In this document: one piece after another, positions 46,901-60,000 of the stretch | How the letters are laid out: every line of letters begins with the position of its first letter | Position numbering within the stretch: position 1 is the stretch's first letter | NCBI GenBank assembly: GCA_950295325.1 | Contig: OX485803.1 | Location: forward strand, 35,851,554-35,915,553 | Direction of reading: 5' to 3' | DNA: 64,000 bases | Source of the DNA: Polytrichum commune | Lineage: Eukaryota; Streptophyta; Polytrichopsida; Polytrichales; Polytrichaceae | Program-made: the position numbers and the translations under genes | The notes under the pieces: model-generated | The model's database searches: none | Told to the model about the DNA's origin: nothing | What the model saw: the letters and a program-made list of their open reading frames with translations, nothing else

Positions 46901-48330
46901 GTGATTTTTAGATCATTGGAAATATAATTATGTGCACTAAATAAATTTATTATGATGATGCCTAAATTATAGTGTCAAAGAAATAATTGATGTTTTACTT
47001 GTTAACTAATATAAACTTTACAATCAAACTAGTTACAAAGAAGGAGACAAGGTCGACGTCCGGGAAGTGAAGCAAAAAAAAGATCGCAGTTTGACCTACA
47101 TCTAGTCTAATCAACCGAGAAGAAGTGAGATATCCTAATTAACCTTAGCCTTTCATTTAGGGTTGGAGGGAGCGCGGGCAAGGTACGCATTCCTAAATCC
47201 ACTCACTTATCTCGTAAGGTCAAGTGGCTTGACCACTTGACCACTAAGGAAATATCCAACTCCATTATCTTCGGGCCCTTTGGTATGTTCTATGGTAGTA
47301 ACATTATTTATTAGCAAGTTTCGTATGTGGTAAGTTAGATTAATCACCAACACGACCACTCTAAATGTTGTTGATGGAAATGTGAAATTAATGACCCGTA
47401 AATTATTATTATGTTGTTGGTTCCATGGATTGGGAATAATGGCCCAATTTATGAAGATTGTGCAACAAGTTGAACCTACGGGTAGTCCGTCACCCTAGTC
47501 CCATTAAGTTGCATTTCGTGGTCTATCAAGTGTAAACATACTTAACAATTAAAAACATACAAAACAAATCGTAAACCCTTGTTGACAAGAGACCCGAATC
47601 GGAAATTTAACTCGGTAAAGTGACACCACCTTTCGGACCATTGAAGTCCGAAGGGCTTGAGATATCACTCGACCTTCAAAGGGCTTGCACGAGGCCTTAG
47701 AAAGTTCCGAGCTAAGGGATGCACCAACCAGGTAAGGGATGATGCCTAATATATGAATGTAGTGAGCTAAAATGTGCAAACGAAATTAACTAATTAAGAA
47801 GGAATTTTTGTAAAGGGTGGGACTTAGGCCAAGTTCCCCCACTTAGGAAATTAAATATAACTAAGTAAAAAAATAAGAAGATTTAAATGATCCATCAAAT
47901 TGTCGTTATTCCGTTCATTGAGCTAGGGTGGTATGAGTCACATCCGATTAATGTGTATCAGAACCATCCCAATTCACAAATTAGGATTGTCTTGGTTTCA
48001 AGGCTGGTATATCTGCGTTTAGAATAGGTTGTAAGTTAAGGTTAGAACCGTAGATATGAAATTGATTAGTGGAATTTAGAGCCACAATAGTAAAATACTA
48101 AGGTCCAACCTTCGGAGGTTCTACGATGCATATTTAATTTCCATTAAAAATTTAAATACTCACGTTATACACCTATTATTCGGGTTCAATTTGGGCACCT
48201 GCAAGTGCAGGCCACCTTCACCGAAGGGCTTATGTGATATTTTTAGGCTTCCTCCATGGGGGGTGACCCAAAAGTACCACAATGGAGACCAAGAAATTGA
48301 TGTCCATACATCTGCAAAAGTAAGATCCAT
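46901..48330. other. intergenic DNA, no feature seen
   Basis: No recognisable gene or element end. The open frames present are short and lack motifs. Confidence 0.4.
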
Positions 48331-48715
48331 CTACTCTGTACTTCTTTGTATTTTGAAAGTAAAAAACTCTTGCTTGCACAATGTTGCATTTACCAACGGC
48401 GGAAGGACTTGAACTCCTTGCATTTTTTGTATACCGTATTGCTGCGACAACCTATCCAACTCCACAACACCCCAAGAAGCCAAACCTACTTGTCTACGAG
48501 GCATGTGTAAATGATTAGGAAATTTAAAACAATCTATAATGTCATTATCAACAAATCTTGCCTCTAAAGCACTACAAACCGCTTCAGAATAATATTTTGA
48601 ATTCCAAAACACTCTCTAAGTCACGACCCAAAGGATCCCGAATCAAGTCTATAGAATGAAACTTAGAACCTCTAATTTCACTTGATAAGCGTTGTAGATA
48701 TCCAGATGGAGGCCC
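48331..48715 (-). pseudogene. hAT-like transposase fragment
   Basis: Read on the minus strand from about 48715, one frame gives GYLQRLSSEIRGSKFHSIDL and then IRDPLGRDLE. After a frameshift near 48600 a second frame continues with LEARFVDNDIIDCFKF, MPRRQVGLASWGV, LDRLSQQYG and LPPLVNA to 48331. This order of words resembles the region before the dimerisation domain in ZNF862-like/hAT-derived transposases of plants and animals. There is no start, no DNA-binding finger and no intact C-terminus, so it is a dead fragment. The superfamily call is by memory of motif style. Confidence 0.5.
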
Positions 48716-49763
48716 AAATTAAGGTAGTATAACCTATCTCAGTGGTCTGCTCATTTTCAATAGTGTGGCTTTTAGCCTACTATATGAGGTGTATGTGAGA
48801 GTGTGATCGCAACAAGAGTGTGATCGCAATAAGAGATTAAGCTAAAAACGGAAAACAATTGAGGCAATCAGGCAGGCAAAGGAATTACCAGATGTGGTGC
48901 ACAATCAGAATGCAAATTTTTTAGCAAGAGTGATGAGAAGGTTCTTCAGGAGGTCCGCTTTGCAGAAGGTGCGCAACACGACGATGAGCAAGTGACGAGA
49001 TCCAACGCGATGTGAGCAAGTGAAAGAGTGAACAAATCTGATACTCCAATGCAGTTTTGTGAGCAGAAGGTTGTGCAGGGAGTCCGCTCTTCGCGCTAAA
49101 CAGGACGAGCAAAATGTGAAGGTCAGAAGTCGGGGAGCAGTTGGAGCACTATGGTGAAGGACGGAGGCGGAGGCGAGGAACATTGTGCAGATTGCGGAGG
49201 ACAGAGGCGGAGGCGAAGCGCACATTGGGCGAAGCAACGGAGGATGGAGGCGCCGCCGCGGAGCAAGTTGTCGTTCATCTTCGAAGCCCTGACCTACATC
49301 CCTCGATACATGCATGCACTCAGATACCCATTCTCATGACCCGGAGGGTATCGGTTAGCATTTCCCGAGTATCAGCCAGTATTTGAAAACTTCTTCCGGC
49401 TAAAATCCAATAACTCGCAAAAAGAATCGGCTACATTTCCGGGACATTTTCTGGTCCATCGGCTAATTGCCAGAGGATTGAAATTACAGTCGGATTGCCA
49501 TCCGATGGTTGGAAATTTGGACCAGCCATGAGGGGAAATCCATCAGATGATAATGAACTAGCCGTCGGTTTTCCCCGACCATTGCTCCCAATATTTTATG
49601 TCTCTTTCACATGTGACATGTTGTTCTTCATAGAATGCACAATTTATTGCCCTCTCTTCTACTTGGTGATCAAACGCAATTTATTGCTCGTTGAAGGACT
49701 TCATGTTGGACATAGTGGTGATGGTGTTAAAGAAAACATTGGAGAATGTCCTCTATTTGATTA
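48716..49763. other. CpG-rich patch with short internal repeats
   Basis: From about 48890 to 49320 the DNA is unusually rich in CpG. It carries duplicated words, e.g. GACGGAGGCGGAGGCGAGG and GACAGAGGCGGAGGCGAAG (near 49160 and 49200). Open frames of up to 136 residues on the minus strand follow from the biased composition. It could be an old promoter or CpG island; no gene is called. Confidence 0.4.
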
Positions 49764-50485
49764 TCATGAGGATTCATCATGACCTTCCCTATCGACACCG
49801 CACGTCTCACATCCATGCTTGGGGACCTCAATGGAATGACCCATGTCGGATTCATGGTAAAATTGCCTGATCTTGCACGTGTGAAACAAAGTGCTGGCAA
49901 GAGTAACTCCCAAATACCTCTTCATAGGAAATCGCGTCCATTGGTGAGCCCTTTGCAATATGTTGATATGAGAAAGGCTCACATGATTTTTCAAACCAAC
50001 CTTCCCGGACTTCACGTACTCCATCTTGCCGTCATTAATGTTTTCAATTGGTACATTATGATGAACAAATTCAAAGTAGTCCTCCCCATTGTCCTCCGTA
50101 CAACACCCAATCATGCCCTTGAGGGCATGCAAACCTTCATCCCTCAACTTCTTGCAAGACACTACTAAGCCCCATGGGCAGACTCTCATCCCATCCCAAA
50201 CAAACTTTGATTTTCTTATTCGAATATTGGAAGACTTGTAAAATTTCCCTTCATCACCATTTGAAAATATTTGTGCGTCAAAGCCCATCCCCTGTCCACG
50301 AAACAGGTCCTAGCAACACATTCATCCTCAATGAATTTCCCCAACTTCACAAATAATGCAATATCAACATCCATACCATCCACTGCAATGGTGGCCAATG
50401 CCTCAATATACTTTAAACATGCACAAATCCTCTCTTGCCCTTGAGATCGAGCAAGAGCACACATATCTGCGGAGCCATACCACAA
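49764..50485 (-). pseudogene. unidentified broken coding segment
   Basis: Two minus-strand frames (50485-50216 and 50288-49764) overlap and join logically by one frameshift near the words FVDRGW and GFDAQIFSNGDEGKFYK, giving a continuous stretch of about 230 residues with balanced, protein-like composition (e.g. KFVWDGMRVCPWGLVVSCKK, CTEDNGEDYFEF, NINDGKMEYV). I do not recognise the family. It may be a relic of a host gene or of a transposon protein. The single frameshift suggests a young or still nearly intact sequence, or an assembly error. Confidence 0.45.
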
Positions 50486-51549
50486 ACACCAATTGCAATG
50501 AAATAATATGAGCTACAACAAAGGGAGCCGACAAAGTCTAGTGACTCAAACAGAGCATAGACTAACATCCAGAATGTGAGATTTCAGGTCCTACACAGTG
50601 TTGCCGCAGTCGTAGAAATGCCTCCCTCCCTTACCAAAATGGAAATCGTTGCATGTGACCTCTAGTTTACTGGAGGGTGGCATGTAAACTGCACATGTCT
50701 CTTCCAGTTGGCTTCCGGCCATGGTGTATATACACAACAAGTAAACCATCTCGCTAGTTGCTCAATGACATCAATATAAATCAACAAATTTTAGTTGATT
50801 TGATATGACTATTAAAGTGAAAGACCATGATGACTCATAAAGACCCAATCATAATCACAAATTCTTAGTATGCATTAAATGGATGAGAGGTACACTTGTA
50901 TGCAACAATTCTCTTTTGCCAATCTTAGGCGTAAGTTTCACCTTGACCAATTTGATTGATCAATGTTGTATTTTGATATCAATAGCTTTGTCCCCATTTC
51001 TATGTGTTTAAAGAAAAGAAATAAGCGAATTTGGTGGAATCTTGCAAGGTCCATTTTTGAAGGTGTGCGGTGAGGCGGCAAGCTTTATTACTTTGGTATC
51101 CAAAGAAAAAACATTACCACAGTAAATTGTGTACATAGTGTCACTTACTACTTCAAATTACAAAATGCTATTACCATTAAATGTGTATCTCATCTTTTGA
51201 GGGCAAAGGTCAAATTGGTTGTTAGAACATTAACATCCTTACTTGATAAAAACTTGCATGCGCACACACACATATATAGCTTGTGTAACTTCAAATAGCA
51301 AGTGACACTAAATGTAATATTTATTGTACTTATTTGATTAACTTTTTTCAACCTTGCATGGGTTGGGGAGGTTCATTTTTTAGAGCAGCTTAGCCAGTTG
51401 CCTTGAACACTACACCGATTATCCCCATTAATGCGTGCTATTATTGGGAGTTATGAAGTGGAATAACGTCTTACTCAAGAGTTCAATTTTTATCAACAAA
51501 AGTTCAATAGGTTGTTCGGACATTATAGAACATATGTGACTTTGCTTGG
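50486..51549. other. intergenic DNA, no feature seen
   Basis: No coding signal or element ends recognised. Confidence 0.4.
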
Positions 51550-52165
51550 TAAAATATTACATTCTCATTAAATAAATATAGCACTCTGTAACTCCAAATA
51601 ATAATGCACACTAATTGGGATAATTAGAGTGCAGGCTTTTGGTTGCCAAGATTGGAGTGCATTGCATCACAATTGCATTGATCTTATTTATATAAGAGTT
51701 AAACATTCTCTAAGATGTTCACCAATTTTGGTATAGATTGGTGGAAAGTTGCAAGGATAAGATGACTTTGAAGGGACTACATTAAATATTATATATATAT
51801 CACATGATATTTTATGTCAGTATGGTAACTTTTCTAGTGACACTTCTTATGAATAAGTTCAAAAGTATAGTCATCCCAACTTACTTTTAGTTCATCCAAA
51901 GTTTGACATATTTTGCATCCTAACATTTTGTGATGAAATATTGTCATGAATTATTGAAATTTAAACTAAAAAATTACTTAATGAGTGACAATAATTACAA
52001 CATTGCGAATCTATAATGCCCATAAAAGTTCACAAACAACTACAAATAATGTTAGGTTTAATTTTAGTGTTGGTGACACTACACGGGCGGTTTACAATTA
52101 GTATTGAGGAATGCAAGTAGAAATGGTGACACTAAATACAATATTTAGTGTAGTGCTGCTTGAGG
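51550..52165. repeat. dispersed repeat family B, copy 2
   Basis: Collinear with 30720-31560, described there; differences are many, so both are old. The end carries CACTAAATACAATATTTAGTGT, matching the CACTAATTACAACAATTAGT end of copy 1: a short palindrome conserved in both. Confidence 0.6.
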
Positions 52166-53200
52166 TGCAAGTGCTTCACGAGGCATAGAGGAGAACCATA
52201 CATGAAAACGTATGATCAAGCTTTTTGAAGTGATAGACATTTTCAATAACCACATCGGAGGAAGAGAGCTTGGTAAAACATAGCACATTCTAAGACAAGA
52301 CCAATCATTTGTTTGAATTGGAGAATCCCATTTTCAACGAGATGTTGACTTCATTTGCATAGACGTGCCTAAATCTAACATACCAAAAATACGGATACCT
52401 ATATTTGATTGGTATGTGTGGATATGAAAACGGAAACCAAAAAGACATTTGTTTAGAAGAGACTACACTACGTGCTCAACATTTTAGAGTCAATATTCGA
52501 TATCATTGGGAGGATGTGCATGACCTTTTAATGAACAAGAGGATCTTCAGTTTGATAATGATAAGATATTCATATGAGCTCTGAAAATGAGGAGGCAAAT
52601 TGCTACAGGCACATCATGGATTTGCTAAATTGATTATCCCAATTAGTGTGGAAGGGTTAATAATGAGTGTGGGAAATTAGTGAAAGTGATACTACATTTC
52701 TTTACGCTATGAAATTAGTGCCACCAAAAGATATAGGAATCGTTGTTCATCCCGACACTATTCATTAACAATATCATTCATAAGCATCATTACGATGTGA
52801 ATGTATTGGTACTACCACTTTGGCACCTATTAAGCTATTTTAGGGAACCAATTTTAGGGAAATTGTATTTTATTATATAAAGAATTCATATGAAAAATGC
52901 ACTTTCCTTAAAACTCGGGATTGATGAATTTAGAAATAAAAACAATAATAATTAGTAACCTATAAATAACCCACGTGGAAAAGGTAATACAATATTCATC
53001 ATGGCACTATTCAGTTTTACATTTAAATTTTCTTTATCACCTTAGAGCACACACTAGTTGTCTTGGAATGTATGGTAAATAGGCATGTATTCATGAGTTC
53101 AAATATCATCCAATAAAATTTAAGCCTCATTGATTTTGAGACTTGGCAAAATAGTGCATGCTTAATGAATTAGTACCACATGCACTACTTGTGAAAATCA
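52166..53200. other. intergenic repeat debris
   Basis: Includes 52430-52610, related to 44760-44960. No gene is supported. Confidence 0.4.
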
Positions 53201-53412
53201 GGGTTGCTTCACACTATGGTTGTCCAAGTTAAGAGGCCGTGGGATTGGATGGCCAAACTTTGTTCAGAGTCCAAAGTAATGGGCTGAAAATAGCCCATAA
53301 AATATAGGAATTGGAGCCTTCGGCTGGGCATAGTGTGAAGCCACCAAAGGTCAAGCCCAAAGTCCAAACCTTTGGCCATGATTTCTCACGGCCATAATGT
53401 GAAGCCTCCAAA
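53201..53412. mobile_element. foldback element of the TTCACAC-ended group
   Basis: Left end GGGTTGCTTCACACTATGG; the right end in reverse complement reads GGAGGCTTCACATTATGG. A second internal direct copy of the right end (ATAGTGTGAAGCCACCAAAGG, written here as ATAGTGTGAAGCC plus ACCAAAGG, near 53327) lies 66 bp inside. A (GA)n tract follows the right end. Confidence 0.55.
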
Positions 53413-55850
53413 GGCTAAGCAGAGAGAGAGAGAGCTGACTTAATCATGTCTTGATTAAATTCATGTTACAATAGGTTATGTCAAACCTAGTGTAAAGTCA
53501 TGTTATGTAAGGTAATAGACAACATACATCCCTGTTGGAATAGGGTCCTGATAATTTCATGGTATAGTTTTTATCATCTCTTCTAATTATATCCCTTACT
53601 CAAGTAGAAGTTGGGACAATTTAGATGAGTGTTCATTACTTCCTATCTGCAGAATTAGTCATATACAATAAGTTCTTCTGCCATACTCGAACCCACTGTC
53701 GTAGATAACGTCAAGCTTTTTCTACGTATGTTCGGGGTTATTCAGATAACCTTTCACGTTTATCATCCAACCACTCCTGATCGGGATATACAAGCATCTA
53801 AGTATTGCTTTCTTCCCTGAGCTGTTAATTCCTTGTAGGGTTACAGAGAGTATCCATAACGGGACCCCTATTGTATTTCGAAGTGAATAAGTTGATCAAC
53901 AACTTACTGACTCAATGACCCAAGCTCTCTTAAGAGGTTAAGTAAGATTTCGCGTGGAACACCACTGATCCCTTGCTGCAGGGTTTAATAAAAGAACGAA
54001 GGACATTCTCTTGACTAATTTCGCACAAGCATACCCAAACTAATCTTCATAGGAACACTTCTTGTCATATCGTTATTTTCAGTTTCTGAAGTTTGACCTT
54101 GAAATAACAAGGGTCGTAAGACTTCATAGGACTTTTATACATTATCCAGAGCTTCTTATCTCAAATGGTTTTTTATGACGAATCACTCATGCGGTAGCCG
54201 GTGATTCGCTTGACCTCGAAAGAGTGATCAGCGTTCCAGAGTCGTACCGCAGATCATCTATATATTTCATCTCATAACACCGAAGATTCTTCGACAGCTT
54301 TTTCCTCTTTTTGCTAAGGTAGAACATATTTAAATGATAGGTTCTTAAATGGACCTTAAGAGTACTCACCGTGTTTCTTTATAAGCCATCCTTCTGGATC
54401 TGTTTAAAGTTATACAGATCTTGTAAGTTCCTCACATAACATCTTTCCTGGTATGCTCTAGTTTTATATCAAAAGACTATGAGCATATACATACTATAAG
54501 GCAGTTTGTAAGACTTTTTTCTCAGAGACACTTATTGCGAACAGAACCTCTGAGACTATCCTTATTTATGAAGTGCTTTCCTCCTGTACATTCTTCAGGT
54601 GTTCACTTCAAGAATTGTAGAGTTAAAACTCCTTCTACACTCTTTCATATAGTGGACAGTATCAATCAGCTAACTCTCGACTAGTCAGCAGAAATGAGTA
54701 AGGTTTGAATATAATCAAGAACTGCGTCTTCAGTGAGACATTCTGCTAACTTACTCTCATTTGGTTAGTTCAATAGAGTAAACTTAGAACACTGCTCATG
54801 CGATTACTCTCCAATCTGTTTTCTCAGCATACTCATCCCTTCGAATTATTGATAGAATCAGTAGACAGTCAGCATATGTGCATCTTATGTCAGGCAGAAA
54901 ATCTTGATAGTAAAGTCATATCCTCGCAATAGAGGAGCAGTCTAACTGTAAATTATCTGTTGTATATGAGTTATAACCATATGTTCATGTTATCTGGCTG
55001 TTTTTTCGCCATTCAACAATTGCAGGTATCACCCATTTTATAGAGTATGTAAAAATTACTTGTCAAGTAAGAAAATACTCATCATCAATCTTCTAAGTTT
55101 CAAAGAGAAATTGCTAGAAAATATGTGATGAGTGGACAATTTCTTCGCAAGGTGCGCAACACTTGTAGAAGAGGTCCTCACCTGTGCCCATGCTCCCCAC
55201 AAAAAAAGTTAGTAGAGCGTACAACAGGTGTCAAAGGACCTCTTACTTGTTATCGATGTCAACAAGGCCATATCACCTTTCTTGGAAATAAGTAATAGAT
55301 ATATATCATATTCTTGAATAATATGCAATCTTCAATCAAGAATTGGAAGTATTCTTAAGTCATAGGTAAATTATCCCATGTACTCCTAATTCATAATAAG
55401 TGTAGTCATTGCTTTGAAACAATTTCCAAATCCACACCTTGAAATCCTCCTGTGGTGAACTATTCTTGTTCATCCTGACAGTTTTTTGGGATTAAAGAAC
55501 AGTGTATATAAAATGGTAATACAAGACCGACACTACACTCAGTATGTTTCTGCGCTGTGTCAGTGTGAAGCAAAGAGAGCTTAGACGGTCTCTGTGGCCA
55601 ACAGACGTTGCAACCTCACTTGCTAACAAGACTCTTTGTAGTCTGTCTATCACGCTCAGTAGAGACTACTCATAGCATAGTTCATAGGAGCAGCTATCTA
55701 CAAGGGCTACTTCACGTAATTGAGGCGAAACTGTCAGGGATACTGTTCAGTCTGCGCTTCACAATTTTATACTGATATTATTTTTTTTGACGGGCAGCCC
55801 GCAAGCATCTTTTGTGTGGAGCTCGTCGTTCTAAAATTTCAAGAAGTAGA
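53413..55850. other. 2.4 kb unassigned, non-coding, distinct composition
   Basis: No open frame above 75 residues on either strand and no domain. The word style differs from the neighbouring transposon debris (fewer A-tracts, many CTT/TCTC words). It starts near TGTTGGAATAGGG (53534) after a (GA)n tract and ends near another (GA)n tract (55849-55869). A solo LTR or a non-coding RNA locus is possible; I found no terminal repeats to prove either. Confidence 0.35.
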
Positions 55851-56279
55851 GAGAGAGAGAGAGAGAGAGCATCCCACTTTATTCCTTGCCCAAAACAACC
55901 CCTCCAATCTAACGGCCAAGATCTTGTCATTTTTTTATATTGTTCTATGAAAAAGAATTGACGGCCTCTCAACCATAGTTTGGGTTCCAATCCTGACCGA
56001 CCCAAACTTCCTTCGAGAGTCCATCGCCTTGGTGCAAAAAGTACTCCCCTGTAGGCATTTTAAAGAGCGATGGCCTTTGGACTTTGACCTCTAGTGTGAA
56101 GGGTCGATGAGGTTGAATTCTTGGTTTCTTGCAATCTGATTGGTGGAAATCAACGGCCTCTCGACCTTTGGCCCTCAGTGTAATTCTCCCACATGAATTG
56201 TGTGTTTCATGTTCCTATAAGAAGTGCGAGTGCAGGGCTGGGAAAAGTATCCGAATAACACACACACGTCTACCTTAAA

Positions 56280-57013
56280 GGGTTAACTTTGAGAGGTCCA
56301 CTTTAACTCTTGGAGCAATGCGCACGACGGCGAGTTAGCGACGGCGACTGCGTTGAGCCTTTGTCGTCCCGAGTTGCCGCGAACGATGTGCTAGCGCCTG
56401 GGCGGGCGACTGCGACGGCGACGGCGTGGCGCTCCGTTGGTGTGGCTCCGTGGCAGCCTCCACACTAGTGAGAGTAAGAGCGACGCTGTTGCTCAGATCC
56501 CCTTCTCCCCATCCCCGATCTGCAATGCCCCGGGCGAGCCCGTCTCGCATCCCTAATTCGAGCTATTGGCATACATAGTGCGCGAATTTTATTGCGCTAT
56601 CTTTCGAGACGAGTGTTACCAATTTTGGTTCGGAGGTCCCGGAGATAGCTAGGGTTGAGGTGCATGCAAGCCCTGTGAAGGTTCGCGGTGTAGTGCGGGT
56701 TTTCAGAGTGCTGGAATTGAGGAGCTTCTGTTTGCGGGAAAGAGATGGAAGAGATTGAAGACGAGTCTCGCTTGATCTTTCTTTCTAAGATGAGATCAGG
56801 AGTAGTTTAGATTTTTGGTACAAACGGGACGTTGCTGGTGGCAGTTGTATATTTGATAGCGAGTCTGCGGGGACGTGGCAGAAGAGTAGGAAGGATGCGA
56901 AGGATTAGGATACTTGTAAAGGAAAGAATTGATCTGGCGAGATTTTAGTAGCAAGTTTGTTTAGGAGGCGAAAAGACTACTGTATGTGGGGGTGAATTAG
57001 GAATTAGGGTTGG
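56280..57013 (+). promoter_or_regulatory. CpG-rich promoter/leader region of ELM1
   Basis: Between about 56310 and 56560 the DNA is strongly CpG-rich (GACGGCGAC-type words), in contrast to the methylation-depleted transposon DNA around it. This is expected of an unmethylated promoter of an active gene. An in-frame stop (TAG, 57005) precedes the first ATG at 57014. Confidence 0.6.
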
Positions 57014-60000
57014 ATGAGAGACGAAATGAGGTCCATAAAGCTGCCAGAGCCTCCCAGTAGCAATAACACAGGTATGCCGGAGATTTTCGATCGAGGAATA
57101 TCATGTGTGGTGCGGCGTGCGGTTATTATTGGCAACGGAGCGGCAGGTGCTGAGCATCAGTGTTTGGGGCTTGTGCGCGCACTTGGTCTCTCAAATTCCT
57201 ACACTTTACATGTGAGGCTCATCATCTCAAGCTCCTTGTAAATGTCATTTCTATATTGCTATTTACTCAAAGGAAATACTTCAAATATTTTTGTAGACTT
57301 GGGAGAGCTGCATCAATAAAATAATATAAATACAGCTCCTCAGAATTTGGAATGATCTCTTTGGTTGTCCAGTCCACTATTTTGCGGCCATGGTCGAGAT
57401 CTCTACGTATTTGAAACCCATGGTGAAGGTGAGAGGAAAATTGAGAGCTTAAAAAAATGTGCAAAAATTTGTAGGTCCTTCGTATGCGTCGATGATGTCC
57501 TCTCAGTGGATCGTTTCTTGGTTAGGACAAGGGTGGTCTCTGTGTAGGTCTCTCTCATTCGAATTGGTCTCCAGTTGTCATTCTTATCTTAATATAACCT
57601 GAATGAATTGGTGAGAATAGCATAATCTCTGAAACTGTGACCTCCTAGATTTGGCTGCCTTGGATCAGTCCATAGACTGCAAAGCTCGATATATTGTGGC
57701 ATTGTGATATTCCTCTCGGTTTAGGACACTATTGAATAAGAAAAACATAGAAGCAATGCTTCTGCAATTGAGTTCTGCTTGTTCTGGAGCGATGAAGAAG
57801 GGCGCATCCTTCTGTTGATTTGCAAAGGTGGATAGTTGTAAGATGGGTGCGTGAAATTATTAATATTGCGCCCGTGAGATTTTGAGAGTGCCATTTGCAG
57901 AGCCTTGGTTGTCCTTTAGAGAATAGTAATCAGCACCAAAGTTGGTCACTTCACATCGTCCTGTCCAGCTGTAGTTATGTGCTATTAACTTGCACCTGTG
58001 TCTCACAGTGAGTTGGATGTGGCCTGACTTGTCCACTTCTCTAGCGATGTTGCAAATTTCTGAGGTAACAGCTTTTGTGTAGGATGCAGCCACAAGATAT
58101 CTTCAGTCAAGAAGAGATTTTCATAGATTTAGAAAAGATTCTGAGTTTTGTACCTGATCGATCATGTTTGCAGCGAGTAAGCCGTCCTAAAGGAGGGCCT
58201 ATCAACGTGTACCTCAGGTGGCTACCAGTTCCATTTCACAAGCAGCTGGATTGCCTCCTCAGACACATACAGTCAGATTGGCGCCGATTTCCTCTCCCAA
58301 GTGTTGTTACTCGTTACTTAACTGACGCAAGTCAAACATCATCAGACCCCAGACCTCCTATGCCTAGAGGAGAGTATGGGCTTCGTGCATTGATGCTTGA
58401 TGATAGGCCTGTCCCTGAGGCTGATGCAGCTCGAATTGCAGCCCTTGCGAAGGAAGATGTAGACAGGTATCTTTCCATTCTCTAAACTGAAATTCACCTG
58501 CTTTGATTCTGAACCTTTTATTCCTCTTTAGTTCATCAAGTTGTTGCCAAAGCAACTCTCAGGATTTTCATGATTTTGCTCTCTGCCTTGTAGGCCGGTG
58601 ATAACCCTTTTAAGCTTAAGCATTTTTGAAGAAAGTCCTTGAATCTTTTCTGCTGTCACTGTTATTAGGTGGCATGCAACCTGTACTCCAGTAACAACAC
58701 TTGAACATTTTATCATGATTCACTTGACGAATTACAAGTTCTGAATGGGTGGCATGTGAAAACCATGCACTATTGTGAACTTGAAATTCACACTGTGAGA
58801 AATGCAGATGACCTCAGTGCAGGATTATTCAAACTGCAAGATCTCAATAACCACACTTTCAATCATGCTTTGTCTGTCCTGTCAAATAAGTTGTCTTTAA
58901 TCTGTCTTGTATACATACAGGGATGGACCACTGCTAATAGTAGCATCAGGTCGTGATACAATCTCAGTAGCAGCAGCTGTGAAGAGATTGGCTCCAGAAG
59001 CTACTTTTGTTGTCCAGGTGTGAGGATCTTTCCATTTTTATTTATCTCAATGTCAACAATTTGCAAATGGCAATGGCCCATTCTGTTCCTGCACTTGACT
59101 GCAAGGGAATAGTGTGTATGCCACAGCCATGACTATATAGAGGACTTGCATTTTATACCTCATCTAATTAATCAAGAATGCATGAAAATAACATTAGAGA
59201 AAATGATGAGAAGGTCAATGCAATCAACCATAGTCCGTACTCAGGTTGGGTGCTGGGGGAAACTTCAAACTTAAGAAGATCCAGCTCACTCTCAAGTATG
59301 TCAACAGATATAGATCTCATATATCTATGTGCAGATGAGGTGTTTAAAGAGGGTAATTTCGTTTCTATTTCAGCACATAAACATGACTCCTGGTATTTCC
59401 ACAGATTCAACACCCAAGATGGGGTCTAGACCAATTTGACATGATAATTACTCCGCTTCATGATTATCATGCATTAAGTCCTGCTGCCCGTCAAGAAGTC
59501 CCTAAGTTGTTACTTCCATGGCTTACACCTCAACAGCCCCCTGATAAACATGTGGTATGTGCCCTCCATGACCTTGTCTGCAGCATTTCTATCACTTATA
59601 TCTCAACCACCTTAGATGTTTGCATTGTTTAAGGTCGTCTATGTCTTATATTCCACATAGTCCATAAACAACTGTGGTGTGCATGACATTGCATAAACAA
59701 ACGAAGTTGCACAGAGGATCAGACATTTTGGCATAGGGATCTGTCTTGGAGCTTATTTCAGTTGGGTCCAAAACAAGTCCTGAGAATGCCTACCTTATCA
59801 TTGAATGTTTTCACAGGTGCTCACTGTTGGGGCTTTGCATCATGCTGATGCATCAATGTTGAGGGCTGCTGCTAATTCCTGGCAATCTGAGCTGGCACCT
59901 TTGTCAAAACCTCTCCTTATAGTAAACCTTGGTGGTCCAACAAGTAAGTTCTGTGTTAACTCTAAACGAGTTAACATCTTCATAATTATTAGGGACTAGA

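Noticed and set aside
48380..48420. tRNA-like words (GAGTTCAAGTCCTTC on the minus strand)
   Set aside because: No acceptor stem or anticodon arm can be built around it, and the sequence reads through as part of the hAT-like coding relic.
48905..49315. 136-residue minus-strand frame
   Set aside because: Composition-driven open frame in a CpG-rich patch with duplicated words; no recognisable motif.
53540..55875. Solo LTR bounded by ATCCC repeats
   Set aside because: The right-hand ATCCC follows a GA tract and not a CA end, so the match is likely chance.
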